The notes: a model not told the origin generated them from the sequence alone. A stretch of 64,000 bases of DNA from JACMLD01 sp963705285 (GCA_963705285.1 OY970066.1:1364001-1428000); one strand, 5' to 3'; counted from the stretch's first letter, positions 34,735-44,074 are shown. Numbers and translations are program-made.

Positions 34735-35489
34735 GGGGTATAATATTTTAGTTCCAGTTGCTGGCCATCAAATACAGCGTATGAATTGTACTGTATCCAG
34801 TCGCCCAAATTGATGTACCGGCTATTGCCGGGTAAATTGAAATCAATAGGCAAATGCCGGTGACCGAAGATAAAATAATCGAAGGTTTGTTTTTTCAGTA
34901 CATCTTTGCAATACGTAATCAGCCATTCATTTTCTTCGCCCAAAAAACGGCCATCTGTTTGCCCGGTGGCGGCGCGGCTGCTCCGGCTGAAATAATTGGC
35001 CAGTCCCACCCCCACCGCTGGCGGCAATACGCCAAACAACCATTGACAAACCGGGTTGCGGAAAATCTTTTTCAAAAACTTGTAGCCATGGTCGCCGGGC
35101 CCCAGTCCATCTCCATGACCAATGTAAAATTTTTTATTGTTGAATTCAAATGTTTTCGGTTCGAAGTAAACAGGTATGTTCAGTTCTTTTTCAAAATAGC
35201 CCTTCATCCACATATCGTGGTTGCCAACAAAAAAATACATGGGTATACCGCTGTCTGTAATAGATGCCATTTTACCCAGTATGCGCACATAACCTTTTGG
35301 AACAACTGTGCGGTATTCATACCAGAAATCAAATAAATCTCCTACCAAAAAAATGGCGGCGGCATCGCGGCTGGCAATATCCAGAAACTGTACAATTTTT
35401 TTTTCTCTTTCGAGGCTGCTTTGATAATTGGGTGCCCCCAGGTGAAAGTCTGATAGAAAATATATTTTTTTGCCGGCAAGCAGTTGCAT
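34731..35489 (-). CDS. lpxH: UDP-2,3-diacylglucosamine diphosphatase-like metallophosphoesterase
   Basis: A 252-residue calcineurin-type phosphoesterase with the full set of metal motifs: SDFHLGAPN (D-x-H), GDLFDFWYEY, GNHDMW, YIGHGDG and FGHRHLP. The LpxH-type hydrolase cuts UDP-2,3-diacylglucosamine to lipid X plus UMP in lipid A synthesis, at the inner face of the cytoplasmic membrane. The length agrees with LpxH. Bacteroidota often have several homologues of this type, so LpxH identity is likely but not certain. The gene lies 3 bp after the gamma-glutamylcyclotransferase-like gene and overlaps the next gene. Confidence 0.85.
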   Translation of the reverse strand: MQLLAGKKIYFLSDFHLGAPNYQSSLEREKKIVQFLDIASRDAAAIFLVGDLFDFWYEYRTVVPKGYVRILGKMASITDSGIPMYFFVGNHDMWMKGYFEKELNIPVYFEPKTFEFNNKKFYIGHGDGLGPGDHGYKFLKKIFRNPVCQWLFGVLPPAVGVGLANYFSRSSRAATGQTDGRFLGEENEWLITYCKDVLKKQTFDYFIFGHRHLPIDFNLPGNSRYINLGDWIQYNSYAVFDGQQLELKYYTP

Positions 35490-35492
35490 GGG

Positions 35493-35918
35493 CTATGGTT
35501 TCTTTTGCTGAAGATATTCCAGTACATCGCCCGAAGCAATCTGTGGCTTTCCGGACACATCATTATTGTACCAGTAAATCCAGGCGGTGGTTTCCTGCCC
35601 GTTTAAAAAAACCTTGGTTATTTTCCTTACATACTGGGCAATTTCGCCGGGCTCGGGATTAACGCCTTCGTAATCGTCTATCTGGGCAATGGCCCATGAA
35701 AATTCCATGGCTTCTTTCAGACGGTATAGTTCGCCCACAATATAATATTCATCATCTGCAGGCACGGCCGCGGGGTAACTGCCCAGGTCATACAGTTTGC
35801 CTTTTACTTTTGCGCTGCCTACCAGTTCAAAATGATTGCTGATATAGGCATAGGCAGGGTGGTTGAAGCCACTGCGCAGCGAGCCATATACGAATAGTTG
35901 TTGATTAGCAGGTTCCAT
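35493..35918 (-). CDS. Gamma-glutamylcyclotransferase (AIG2-like) family protein
   Basis: A small soluble enzyme fold of about 141 residues. The substrate-binding loop FVYGSLRSGFNHP near the N-terminus and YDLGSYPAAVP..EYYIVGELYRL are typical, and the Glu-containing IDDYEGVNPE segment supplies the expected catalytic acid. Members release 5-oxoproline from gamma-glutamyl compounds, but many have unknown substrates. The ATG at 35,918 is chosen because the 58 upstream in-frame codons are translated repeat DNA (NPEIPKSQNPN-type). It is tightly followed by the LpxH-like gene. Confidence 0.88.
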   Translation of the reverse strand: MEPANQQLFVYGSLRSGFNHPAYAYISNHFELVGSAKVKGKLYDLGSYPAAVPADDEYYIVGELYRLKEAMEFSWAIAQIDDYEGVNPEPGEIAQYVRKITKVFLNGQETTAWIYWYNNDVSGKPQIASGDVLEYLQQKKP

Positions 35919-35938
35919 AATACCGTAAAGGTAATTGC

Positions 35939-36096
35939 TGGTGTTGAGATTTAGGGATTTAGGGATTTTTAGATTGCGCTGGGCGCGGCAGTTTGGATTT
36001 TGAGATTTCGGGATTTCGGGATTGCGTTTGCCGAGGCAGTTTTGGATTTCGCGATTTGGGATTGCGTTTCTCAAAATCTCAAAATCCCCCAATCAG
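35939..36096. repeat. GATTTTGAGATTT-type repeat in both orientations
   Basis: Left words (ggattttgagatttcggg, 35,996-36,012; also ttagggatttagggattt) face right words (ctcaaaatctcaaaatccccc, 36,070-36,090) and could fold into a hairpin between lutC and the cyclotransferase-like gene. They are the same family as 1,224-1,320 and 40,339-40,877. Confidence 0.75.
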
Positions 36097-36104
36097 CAAT
36101 TGCT

Positions 36105-36743
36105 TTATTCCTGGTCTAGCAGAAAAACATATACTTCCTTGGGGCCATGTACACCGGTAACCAGTGTTTTTTCAATATCTGCTGTGCGGCTGGGGCCAGA
36201 GGCAAAAGTGATGAGCGACGGTAATTGAGCGCCGTATTTTTCTTTCACCAGCAGAAGGGCATCTTTGATATCATACACCAGTTGGCGGGTGTACACAATG
36301 CAGATATGTACCGGGGCGTATACGCTGGCTGTTCTACCGCTCTGGCTGGCGGCGCTTAATACAATGCTGCCCGTTCTTGCCACTAAGCTTTCGCAGGTAG
36401 TAACAGCGGCATCGCAATTGGCCAGTGTGGTATCAGAGAATCCTGTAAAGGCAACGTTGGCAAGCTTTTGCTTGAGTTGCGTTTCATTGCAAAAAATATG
36501 CGCCCAGTTTTTTGCCGCTACCAATGTATTTAATTGTGAACTCAGTTCTGCGGTATTGGTACAAAATACAAATTTGCCCTGCAGTTTGCTAAACTCTTCA
36601 GCAAACTGAATTTCCAGTTCTTTTTGTGAGGGATGGTACAAAGACTGCGTGCCTTCGCTTTGTGGAAAAGGAAGAGGCGTTGATTCACTCAACGCCTTTC
36701 TTATTTTTTTAAGGATTACTTCTTTGGAAGAAGAAACACTCAT
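36105..36743 (-). CDS. lutC: LutC/YkgG-type LUD-domain protein
   Basis: A 212-residue protein of the lactate-utilisation LUD fold. Visible features are the internal ANCDAAVTTCESLVARTGSI and SAASQSGRTASVYAPVHI strands and the C-terminal PSLITFASGPSRTADIEKTL followed by VTGVHGPKEVYVFLLD. LutC works with LutA and LutB to oxidise lactate to pyruvate. Here lutB is about 25 kb away at 61,994 and no lutA is seen in the window, so the complex is probably encoded at scattered sites. Its stop lies 11 bp after the upstream repeat, and ftsH is 11 bp upstream on the same strand. Confidence 0.9.
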   Translation of the reverse strand: MSVSSSKEVILKKIRKALSESTPLPFPQSEGTQSLYHPSQKELEIQFAEEFSKLQGKFVFCTNTAELSSQLNTLVAAKNWAHIFCNETQLKQKLANVAFTGFSDTTLANCDAAVTTCESLVARTGSIVLSAASQSGRTASVYAPVHICIVYTRQLVYDIKDALLLVKEKYGAQLPSLITFASGPSRTADIEKTLVTGVHGPKEVYVFLLDQE

Positions 36744-36754
36744 TATACGTGTGA

Positions 36755-38827
36755 TTAATTGTGGGCTTTGTTGGTAATACCGCTATCATATGGCGGTACA
36801 CCTTCACTGATGGTGCCATCGGTGGCATGCGGTTCTTTGTGATCAACATCCAACAATTTCTTTTCTTCAAAAGGACGTTTGCCAATCAATGATTCCACAT
36901 CACTTTGAAAAAGTACTTCTTTTTCAAGCAGTGCTTCGGCAAGCTTTCTTACTTCTTCTTTCTTTTCGATAAGTAATTTTTTAGTCCTTTCAAAAGCATT
37001 GTCAATCAGCTTACGCACTTCCTGATCTATGATTTTAGATGTTTCTTCAGAATAGGGCTTGGTAAAAGCGTTCTCCTGCTGGGGGTCGTAATAACTAACA
37101 TTGCCCACCTTATCATTCATACCATACACCGTTACCATGGCATAAGCGGTACGGGTAATCTGCTGCAAGTCATTTTGCGCGCCGGTAGAAATCTTATTAA
37201 AGAAAATATCTTCACTTGCACGGCCACCCAATGTCATACATATCTGGTCGGTTAACTGATCTGTATTGTACAGGTACTGTTCTTTGGGTGTATACTGCGC
37301 GTAACCCAGTGCGGCAGTTCCCCTGGGCACTATAGTAACTTTGAGCAATGGATACGCATGTTCAAGAAACCATCCGCAAATAGCGTGACCGGCTTCATGA
37401 TAGGCGATAATCTTTTTCTCATCGGGAGAAATGATTTTGTTTTTCTTTTCCAGTCCGCCAATAACACGGTCAATGGCATCCTGGAAGTCAGACATATCAA
37501 CAGCATCTTTTCCCTTTCTGGCGGCTATCAGCGCGGCTTCATTACAGACATTGGCAATGTCTGCGCCTGCAAAACCGGGTGTTTGTTCGGCCAGTTTGTA
37601 AATATCCAGGGTTTGAGAAATCTTGATGGGTTTCAGGTGCACTTTAAAGATGTGCTCACGGCCTTTCAGGTCCGGTTTATCAATTTCTATCTGACGGTCG
37701 AACCTGCCCGGGCGTAGCAATGCAGTGTCAAGCACATCGGGCCTGTTGGTGGCAGCCAGTACAATTATACCGCTTTCGCCGCTGAAGCCATCCATTTCTA
37801 CCAGTAGCTGGTTAAGGGTGCTTTCCCTTTCATCGTTACTCATTACGGCATTCTTACCCCTTGCACGGCCAATGGCATCTATTTCATCAATAAAGATGAT
37901 ACAGGGTGCTTTTTCGCGGGCTTGTTTAAATAAATCGCGTACGCGACTGGCGCCCACACCTACAAATAATTCCACAAAATCTGAACCGCTCATTGAAAAG
38001 AAAGGTACCTGGGCCTCGCCTGCCATAGCTTTTGCCAGCAGGGTTTTACCGGTACCGGGAGGGCCTACTAATAAAGCTCCCTTGGGTATCTTACCACCCA
38101 ATGCAGTATATTTTTTTGGATTTTTTAGAAAATCCACAATCTCCATTACTTCCACTTTTGCTTCGTCAAGCCCGGCCACATCATTGAATGTGATGTTTAC
38201 CCTGGTTCCTTTATCAAACAGTGTGGCCTTTGATTTACCAATGTTAAAGATACCGCCGGGGCCGCCTGCGCCACCGCCACCGCTGCCCATCTTACGCATC
38301 AGCAATATCCAAATCAGTACAATAGCCACAATAGGCAACAATATGTTGAGTGCCGGTGCCACCCAATCGCCTTCTTTAGAGGGGTTGGGATAAATAGCAG
38401 GCAGGTTTGGATACTTTTGATAGAATGCCCGCAGGTCATCAGAAAATATTTTAGCATCGCTGATGGTAAATTGAAAATGCGGGCCTTTTTCAGAAACCGG
38501 TTCTGTTTTTTTGGCCAGTTTTGCTTTGATATAGTCTTTGGAAAGGGAATCTCTTTTGATGTACACCCTTACCAAATCTTTATTGCTGATGACATCAAAA
38601 TTTTCAACATCTCCTTTGGCAAGCATCTGGTAAAATTCCTGCTGGGTGGTTTCTACGGCGCTGGGTGTAAACTTTCCGTTGAAAATGTTAAATCCAATTA
38701 ATATTACTGCAATGGCTGCCCATACCCAATATATATTAAATCTCGGCCCTTTTTTGGGCTCCTCGCTGCTGCCCTGGGGACGCATCCTGTTTCCTTTTTC
38801 GTTCGGTTTCAAATCTTCCTGTGCCAT
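36755..38827 (-). CDS. ftsH: ATP-dependent zinc metalloprotease FtsH
   Basis: A membrane-bound AAA+ protease that extracts and degrades membrane and regulatory proteins. It has two transmembrane helices (about residues 30-48 and 163-180) around a periplasmic domain. A Gly-rich linker leads to the AAA module with Walker A GPPGTGKT (about 254-261), Walker B FIDEIDAIGRARG (near 313) and the arginine-finger region NRPDVLDTALLRPGRFDRQ. The zinc protease site HEAGH is near 474. At 690 residues it has a typical length for Bacteroidota. It is in line with rsfS upstream and lutC downstream. Confidence 0.98.
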   Translation of the reverse strand: MAQEDLKPNEKGNRMRPQGSSEEPKKGPRFNIYWVWAAIAVILIGFNIFNGKFTPSAVETTQQEFYQMLAKGDVENFDVISNKDLVRVYIKRDSLSKDYIKAKLAKKTEPVSEKGPHFQFTISDAKIFSDDLRAFYQKYPNLPAIYPNPSKEGDWVAPALNILLPIVAIVLIWILLMRKMGSGGGGAGGPGGIFNIGKSKATLFDKGTRVNITFNDVAGLDEAKVEVMEIVDFLKNPKKYTALGGKIPKGALLVGPPGTGKTLLAKAMAGEAQVPFFSMSGSDFVELFVGVGASRVRDLFKQAREKAPCIIFIDEIDAIGRARGKNAVMSNDERESTLNQLLVEMDGFSGESGIIVLAATNRPDVLDTALLRPGRFDRQIEIDKPDLKGREHIFKVHLKPIKISQTLDIYKLAEQTPGFAGADIANVCNEAALIAARKGKDAVDMSDFQDAIDRVIGGLEKKNKIISPDEKKIIAYHEAGHAICGWFLEHAYPLLKVTIVPRGTAALGYAQYTPKEQYLYNTDQLTDQICMTLGGRASEDIFFNKISTGAQNDLQQITRTAYAMVTVYGMNDKVGNVSYYDPQQENAFTKPYSEETSKIIDQEVRKLIDNAFERTKKLLIEKKEEVRKLAEALLEKEVLFQSDVESLIGKRPFEEKKLLDVDHKEPHATDGTISEGVPPYDSGITNKAHN

Positions 38828-38908
38828 ATGGTTTTTGTGTGACGTACTAAATAAATGCTTTTACAGCATGTTTGTTCGAAATAGGGGTTATAAACTTTTA
38901 TTAAACCG

Positions 38909-39310
38909 TTAATTGTGTTCAGAGATACCCGCATCGCTCCACATTTCTTCCAGCTTGTAAAACTTTCTGGCTTCTTCATGCATTACATGCACTACTACAT
39001 TGATGTAATCTACCAGTACCCATTGAGAACCATGCTGGCCCTCATGCCTGAAGGGAACTTCATTACATTCCTGTTTTACCATTGCTTCTACGTGGTCTGT
39101 AATTGCTTTAATCTGCGTGGTGCTGGAAGCATGGCATATCACAAAAAAATCAGTGACTGCCTCGGGAATCTTGTGCAGATCCAATGATACAATGTTTTCC
39201 CCCTTTTTTTGCTGAATGGCGTGGATGATGGTTTTAAAAATTCTGGCGTTCCTTGTTAATCTGGTTACGCTATCCGGCTTCCGGCTAGCTAACATGCTCA
39301 GTTGTTCCAA
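38909..39310 (-). CDS. rsfS: Ribosome silencing factor RsfS
   Basis: A 133-residue protein of the RsfS/Iojap family, which binds ribosomal protein L14 and blocks subunit joining in starvation. The core shows NIVSLDLHKIPEAVTDFFVI, CHASSTTQIKAITDHV, then GSQWVLVDYINVVVHVMHEE and a C-terminal REFY-like ARKFYKLEEMW. The N-terminal 20 residues are variable. It lies 81 bp upstream of ftsH in the same direction, an arrangement common in Bacteroidota. It is divergent from birA. Confidence 0.95.
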   Translation of the reverse strand: MEQLSMLASRKPDSVTRLTRNARIFKTIIHAIQQKKGENIVSLDLHKIPEAVTDFFVICHASSTTQIKAITDHVEAMVKQECNEVPFRHEGQHGSQWVLVDYINVVVHVMHEEARKFYKLEEMWSDAGISEHN

Positions 39311-39504
39311 ATAATCAAAACATTTAAGTGAATAAAGTATAATAGTTTAAGAGAAGCCGTTTTTATATTGATTGCTCAATAGCTGTGTTTCACGCCCGGT
39401 AATAATGACAAAATAGTGATTTATATTTATCCCGGAACGCATCCTGTCTAAAATCTTATTTTCGCTGCTGCCAAAAGTACAAATGTTTAATCATTTAGCA
39501 TACC

Positions 39505-40338
39505 ATGATTTCCACCGGCGGGCACCTAACCATTTTAGAATCAGTTGACAGTACCAACAACTATGCCATGGCAATGGTTCGCAACGGATTGGCAAAACAT
39601 GGCGATGGCTATTTTGCAATGGCCCAATTGCAGGGCAAAGGCCAGCGCGGCAAGACCTGGGTAACCGAACCCGGCACCAACATCATTTGTACGTTGGTAA
39701 TGCAGCCTTTAGCCGTGCTGCTGCACCAGCAATTTGCCTTTAGCACCGCCGTCTCGCTGGCCGTACGCGATTTTTTTGACGCTTATACAGGGGGAGATAC
39801 TACCATTAAATGGCCCAATGATATTTACTGGCGTGACAGAAAGGCAGGGGGAATATTAATCGAAAATATCATCGTGAATAGTGAGGCAACAGACGGAAGT
39901 AGGAGAGCATCTGGCCTAAGCGAGGCTCAACCTAACGAAGCGCACGTACACAACACTCAACACCCAACACCCAACGCAAATATTTGGCGGTGGGCAATTG
40001 TAGGTATGGGCATCAATATCAATCAAACCTTTTTTCCTGAAAATATACGCAACGCTGTTTCATTAAAACAGATTACCGGCAAACACTATGATGTGGTGGG
40101 CCTTGCAAGAGAATTGTGTACGCACGTGCAAAACAGGTACACCCAGCTGGTAGCCGGTCAACCGCTGCTGCCAGAATACAATCAGCATTTATTTAAAAAA
40201 GACCAAAAAGTAACATTAAAAAAAGGCAGTCGCGTTTTTGAAGCAACCATAAAAGAAGTGACTGCCGCCGGTGAATTGGTGGTCTACACGTCTATAGAAG
40301 AGCATTTTGGATTTGGCGACATTGAGTGGGTGATATAG
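39505..40338 (+). CDS. birA: Biotin--[acetyl-CoA-carboxylase] ligase
   Basis: Attaches biotin to the biotin carboxyl carrier protein through biotinyl-AMP. It is a class I enzyme without a repressor helix-turn-helix. The biotin/ATP loop GKGQRGKTW is at about residues 44-52, KWPNDIYW at about 93-100, and RWAIVGMGININ follows. The C-terminal SH3-like cap ends in EEHFGFGDIEWV. Between ENIIVN and NIWRWAIVG there is an extra segment of about 33 residues (about 125-158) that the family normally lacks. It is partly encoded by a caacacccaac simple repeat, yet remains in frame. Confidence 0.95.
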   Translation: MISTGGHLTILESVDSTNNYAMAMVRNGLAKHGDGYFAMAQLQGKGQRGKTWVTEPGTNIICTLVMQPLAVLLHQQFAFSTAVSLAVRDFFDAYTGGDTTIKWPNDIYWRDRKAGGILIENIIVNSEATDGSRRASGLSEAQPNEAHVHNTQHPTPNANIWRWAIVGMGININQTFFPENIRNAVSLKQITGKHYDVVGLARELCTHVQNRYTQLVAGQPLLPEYNQHLFKKDQKVTLKKGSRVFEATIKEVTAAGELVVYTSIEEHFGFGDIEWVI

Positions 40339-40877
40339 GATTTTGAGATTTTGGGATTTTGGGATTTGGAGATTTAGCGGATGCATCGGCAGGGCTAACT
40401 CAATCCATTTGCGATTAGATCCCGGATATCGAAGTTGACATTTCTGTTGCTGCTACACGGCAAAAATCTCAAAATCTCAAAATCCAGCAATCACCATTAC
40501 TACGAGAGCCGGATATGAAGATGTTGAAATTCATCTTCCTACTGCACGGCAAAAAATCTCAAAATCTCAAAATCCCGAAATCCGCAATCCTTTGTACTAC
40601 AACAGTCGGATCTAACGATGTTGAAATTCCTCTTCCTGCTACACGGGCAAAAAATCTCAAAATCTCAAAATCCCGAAATCAGCAATCATTTGTACTACAA
40701 CAGTCAGGTCTAACGATGTTGAAATTCCTCTTCCTGCTACATGGGAAAAAATCTCAAAATCCCGAAATCCGCAATCATTTGTTCTACAACAGTTAGATCT
40801 CACGATGTTGAAATTCCTCTTCCTGCTACACGGGAAAAAATCTCAAAATCTCAAAATCCCGAAATTCCGAAATCAAG
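40339..40877. repeat. Tandem intergenic array, unit about 97 bp, AATCTCAAAATC core
   Basis: Four to five units between birA and the small HExxH gene. The anchor gttgaaattcctcttcctgct (and variants) occurs at about 40,432, 40,521, 40,618, 40,716 and 40,804. Each anchor is followed by a run of ctcaaaatc words and by cgaaatccgcaatcatttgtactacaacagt. Periods are about 89, 97, 98 and 88 bp. The array begins right at the birA stop with the opposite-strand form of the word (ggattttgagattttggg). An open frame at 40,515-40,796 is repeat translation, not a gene. Confidence 0.9.
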
Positions 40878-41214
40878 ATGACACCTTAAAAGGAGGAATA
40901 TATACATCCAGACTTTCATCTTCTTCTGCTGCACGTGCCTCTTTTTCATATTTGTTGTTGTAATAGCCATTGCGGATACTTTCTACCAGGTATTTGATTA
41001 AAAACACCAGGTAACCGTGCTTCTTGAACTGTTGTATATGTGCCAGTTCATGCCTAATCCATTTCCGGTTGTTGATAAACTCCTGCGCAGTGGTATCGTG
41101 CAGCAAAATTGTTTTGCCCAGCACCATGGCCATTTTATCCTGCTTTAGCTTACGGGCTGCCATACGCGCCAAAAAAGAGTTTTCTTTGATATAATACTTC
41201 AAGGGGGTGTGCAA
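40873..41214 (-). CDS. Small HExxH-motif protein
   Basis: A 113-residue protein with KWIRHELAHIQQFKKHG (about residues 51-67), a metallopeptidase-like HExxH with further His and Gln, as in DUF4157-type proteins. A hydrophobic amphipathic stretch YLVFLIKYLVESIRNGYY follows. There is no signal peptide. The start is uncertain: the only full-length options are TTG codons at 41,214 or 41,202, and homologous-looking sequence (IKENSFLARMAARKLK) begins right after them. The C-terminus is Glu/Asp-rich. Whether it is a true protease is not shown. The 3' end touches the adjacent repeat array. Confidence 0.72.
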   Translation of the reverse strand: MHTPLKYYIKENSFLARMAARKLKQDKMAMVLGKTILLHDTTAQEFINNRKWIRHELAHIQQFKKHGYLVFLIKYLVESIRNGYYNNKYEKEARAAEEDESLDVYIPPFKVSS

Positions 41215-41325
41215 TTAAATACTGCGCCAGAACGCAAAACAGGCAATAAAAATACATTACCCGGCTAACATACAATGCAATAATTCCCAAAAAAATCAAC
41301 GGTAAGAAATGCTGCGCAGCAACTG

Positions 41326-42276
41326 TTATTTTGTTTTTCTGAAAGCGTTATTGACAAGGTATACACCATACAATGTAATGGCACCACCTACCGTAATAAA
41401 CCAGGTAAGCTTTTCATCAAACAAAAGAGTGCCCAGCAATACTGCCACTATAGGATTGATATATGCGTATAAAGATGTTTGCGCTGCACTCAGGTTCTGC
41501 AAAGCATAGAGGTAAGCAAGAAAAGAAATCACAGAGCCAAATGCTACCAGGTAACCAATAGCAGCCCAAGCCTGCCAGGGAATGGTGGCTACTGGTACCG
41601 AAACGCCCGTTACCAGCGATACCGCATACAACACAATGCCCGAAATAACCATTTGCAGTCCAATACCAAAATATGGATTGAATGTTTTTGCATGTTGTTT
41701 GGTATACACTGTACCCAGCGCCCAGGTATAAGTAGCGGCCAGCGATATAATAATACCCAGCGTAAAACCCCGATCCAAAAAATCATGGAGGTGCTCATAA
41801 AAAATAAAACAGATACCTGCAAAACCAAATGCAAAGCCCAGCACTGCTTTACGCGGCAACGCAGGGCCCTTACTAAAAAAACTATTGATCACCAGCCAAA
41901 GTGGTACAATGGCATTGATGATAGCTGCCAGTCCGCCTGAGATATATTGCAAACCCCAGGTGGCCAGCCCGTTGCTCAAAATAAAATTAAAAAGCGCCAG
42001 TATAAAAATGGTTTTCCATTCCTGTAAACCGGGCCAGTTTGCTTTGCCACGTACCAAAAAATAGATTACGTAAATAATACCGCCGAAGAATTGACGTATG
42101 CCGGCCATTTGAAACGCAGGCATGTGTTTCACACCCTGTTTACTCGCCAGCCATGTTGTACCCCAGAAAAAACAAACCATCGCCAGTGCCACATAGGCTT
42201 TTGTGCGTGTGCTGCGCTGCCGCAGGTTAACGGGGTTATAAGGAGAAGAAAGAAAGGTGGTTACGAAATCGGGCAT
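41326..42276 (-). CDS. EamA/DMT-family transporter
   Basis: A 316-residue inner-membrane protein with ten predicted helices, in two EamA repeats of about 140 residues. Typical segments are VCFFWGTTWLASKQGVKHMP in the first half and LGTLLFDEKLTWFITVGGAI in the second. Members move amino acids or other small metabolites; the substrate here is unknown. It is a single gene between a small HExxH protein and purH. The spacer to purH (42,277-42,532) has a short GGGCT/AGCCC hairpin at 42,395-42,410 and a ttagcacat triplet repeat near 42,490-42,520. Confidence 0.92.
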   Translation of the reverse strand: MPDFVTTFLSSPYNPVNLRQRSTRTKAYVALAMVCFFWGTTWLASKQGVKHMPAFQMAGIRQFFGGIIYVIYFLVRGKANWPGLQEWKTIFILALFNFILSNGLATWGLQYISGGLAAIINAIVPLWLVINSFFSKGPALPRKAVLGFAFGFAGICFIFYEHLHDFLDRGFTLGIIISLAATYTWALGTVYTKQHAKTFNPYFGIGLQMVISGIVLYAVSLVTGVSVPVATIPWQAWAAIGYLVAFGSVISFLAYLYALQNLSAAQTSLYAYINPIVAVLLGTLLFDEKLTWFITVGGAITLYGVYLVNNAFRKTK

Positions 42277-42532
42277 AATCTCTGATGTCTGATGTGTTGA
42301 TGTCTGATTTCTGTTATCGGTGAAGCTTCAACACCACAGGCATCATGATTGTTGGCATGCGCGTGTTGCTACATCACAATGTTGCTTTTCAATCGGGCTG
42401 TGGCAAGCCCAGCCTCTACAGTCGTTATCATAACGATAAAATCATTTTACTCATGAAGATCATAAAAATCAGCGTTCCATCAACCAAGCAAAGCATTAGC
42501 ACATTAGCACATTAGCACATTTCCACATTTGA

Positions 42533-44074
42533 TTAGTGTTTAAAATGCCGCAGCCCCGTTATTACCATGGCAAGATTGTGTTGCTTGCAGTAATCGATAG
42601 AATCATTATCGCGTATGGAACCGCCCGGCTGAATAAATGCGGTTACCCCTGCTTTATGACCCAGTTGCACGCAATCATTAAAAGGAAAGAATGCATCGCT
42701 GGCCATTACTGCGCCGGTAAGGTCAAAGTTGAATTGTTTTGCCTTGTCTACCGCATGGCGAAGGGCATCTATACGGCTTGTTTGCCCGCAACCCTTACCA
42801 ATGAGTTGTTTGTTTTTTACCAAGGCAATGGCATTGCTTTTTAAATGTTTGCAAACCAGGTTGGCAAAAATGAGATCCGCATTTTCTTCATTGGTGGCGT
42901 TTCTGCCGCCTGCTTCTTTCCATTCAGTAAAATTGCCTTCATCTGGCTGTTGCACCAGTACGCCGTTGAGCAAAGATTTGTATTGCTGTTTGCTGTGCGG
43001 CAATTTCTTTAGCTGTAATAAAATGCGGTTCTTTTTTGATTTCAATACGGCCAGTGCATCTTCATCAAATGCAGGCGCTATCAGAACTTCAAAGAAAATT
43101 TCATTGATGGCATCCGCTGTAGCTTTATCTATAGTGCCATTACACACCAGTACACCGCCAAATGCGCTTTCATGGTCGCCGGCAAGTGCTGCATCCCAGG
43201 CTTCTTTCACAGTACCCCTGGCCGCAATACCGCATACATTGGTATGTTTAATAATGGCAAATACTATTTCTTCATTGGTGATGCCATTGCTAAGGGGTGC
43301 CGGAAACTCAGCTATCAGCTGCATGGCAGCGTCTGCATCTACCAGGTTATTGTAAGACAGTTCTTTTCCATTGAGCTGGTTGTACAATTGCGCCGTATCT
43401 CCATAGAAAATGCCTGATTGATGCGGGTTCTCGCCATAGCGCATGGCTTTGGGGTTGTTTACCGACTCATGAAAATAGCCTGCGCCTGAAGGATTGAAAT
43501 ATTTACTGATGGCCACATCATAATGTGCCACCACTTCAAATGCTTTGGCCGCAAATGCCCGGCGTTGCTCCAGCGTTGTCTCGCCTTTTTGTTGCTGCAG
43601 CAGCTGTGCCAGTGGTGTGTAATCACTTTTAGCAGCAATCACCACTACATCTTTAAAATTTTTTGCGGCGCCGCGAATCATAGAAGGCCCGCCAATATCA
43701 ATTTTTTCGATGATCTGTTTTTCATCGTTTGTACTGGCAACCGTTTCTTCAAATGGGTACAGGTCTACTATTACCAGATCCAATTCGGGTATTTTGTACT
43801 GCTTCATTTCAGCCACATCAGTTTCATTATCCCTGCGGCCCAGTATACCGCCAAATACAGACGGGTGCAATGTTTTCACCCTGCCTCCTAATATAGAAGG
43901 ATAGGTGGTAAGGTTTTCAACCGGCACAACAGGAATATTCATTTTTTCAATAAAAGACTGCGTGCCGCCGGTGCTGTAAATGGTAATGCCCAGTTCATGC
44001 AATTGCTGCACTACTGGCTCCAGCCCGTCTTTATAAAAAACAGAAATTAATGCGGATTGAATTTTTTTGTTCAT
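42533..44074 (-). CDS. purH: Bifunctional AICAR formyltransferase/IMP cyclohydrolase
   Basis: Catalyses the last two steps of IMP synthesis. The N-terminal cyclohydrolase domain shows ALISVFYKDGLEPVVQQL, YSTGGTQSF and LGGRVKTLHPSVFGGIL. The transformylase domain follows, with LRYGENPHQ-like MRYGENPHQSG, IVFAIIKHTNVCGIA (catalytic Lys-His) and, at the end, DAFFPFNDCVQLGHKAGVTAFIQPGGSIRD. The ATG at 44,074 is preferred because the codons from 44,131 are not family sequence. Length is 513 residues, as usual. There are no purine-pathway neighbours in the window. Confidence 0.98.
   Translation of the reverse strand: MNKKIQSALISVFYKDGLEPVVQQLHELGITIYSTGGTQSFIEKMNIPVVPVENLTTYPSILGGRVKTLHPSVFGGILGRRDNETDVAEMKQYKIPELDLVIVDLYPFEETVASTNDEKQIIEKIDIGGPSMIRGAAKNFKDVVVIAAKSDYTPLAQLLQQQKGETTLEQRRAFAAKAFEVVAHYDVAISKYFNPSGAGYFHESVNNPKAMRYGENPHQSGIFYGDTAQLYNQLNGKELSYNNLVDADAAMQLIAEFPAPLSNGITNEEIVFAIIKHTNVCGIAARGTVKEAWDAALAGDHESAFGGVLVCNGTIDKATADAINEIFFEVLIAPAFDEDALAVLKSKKNRILLQLKKLPHSKQQYKSLLNGVLVQQPDEGNFTEWKEAGGRNATNEENADLIFANLVCKHLKSNAIALVKNKQLIGKGCGQTSRIDALRHAVDKAKQFNFDLTGAVMASDAFFPFNDCVQLGHKAGVTAFIQPGGSIRDNDSIDYCKQHNLAMVITGLRHFKH

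Noticed and set aside
35919..36092. 58-codon N-terminal extension of the cyclotransferase-like gene
   Set aside because: Encoded by the GATTTTGAGATTT repeat and unlike any family member.
40515..40796. 93-residue open frame with internally repeated protein (MLKFLFLLHGKKSQN)
   Set aside because: It is the translation of the 97-bp intergenic array; codons follow the repeat unit and there is no signal or family likeness.
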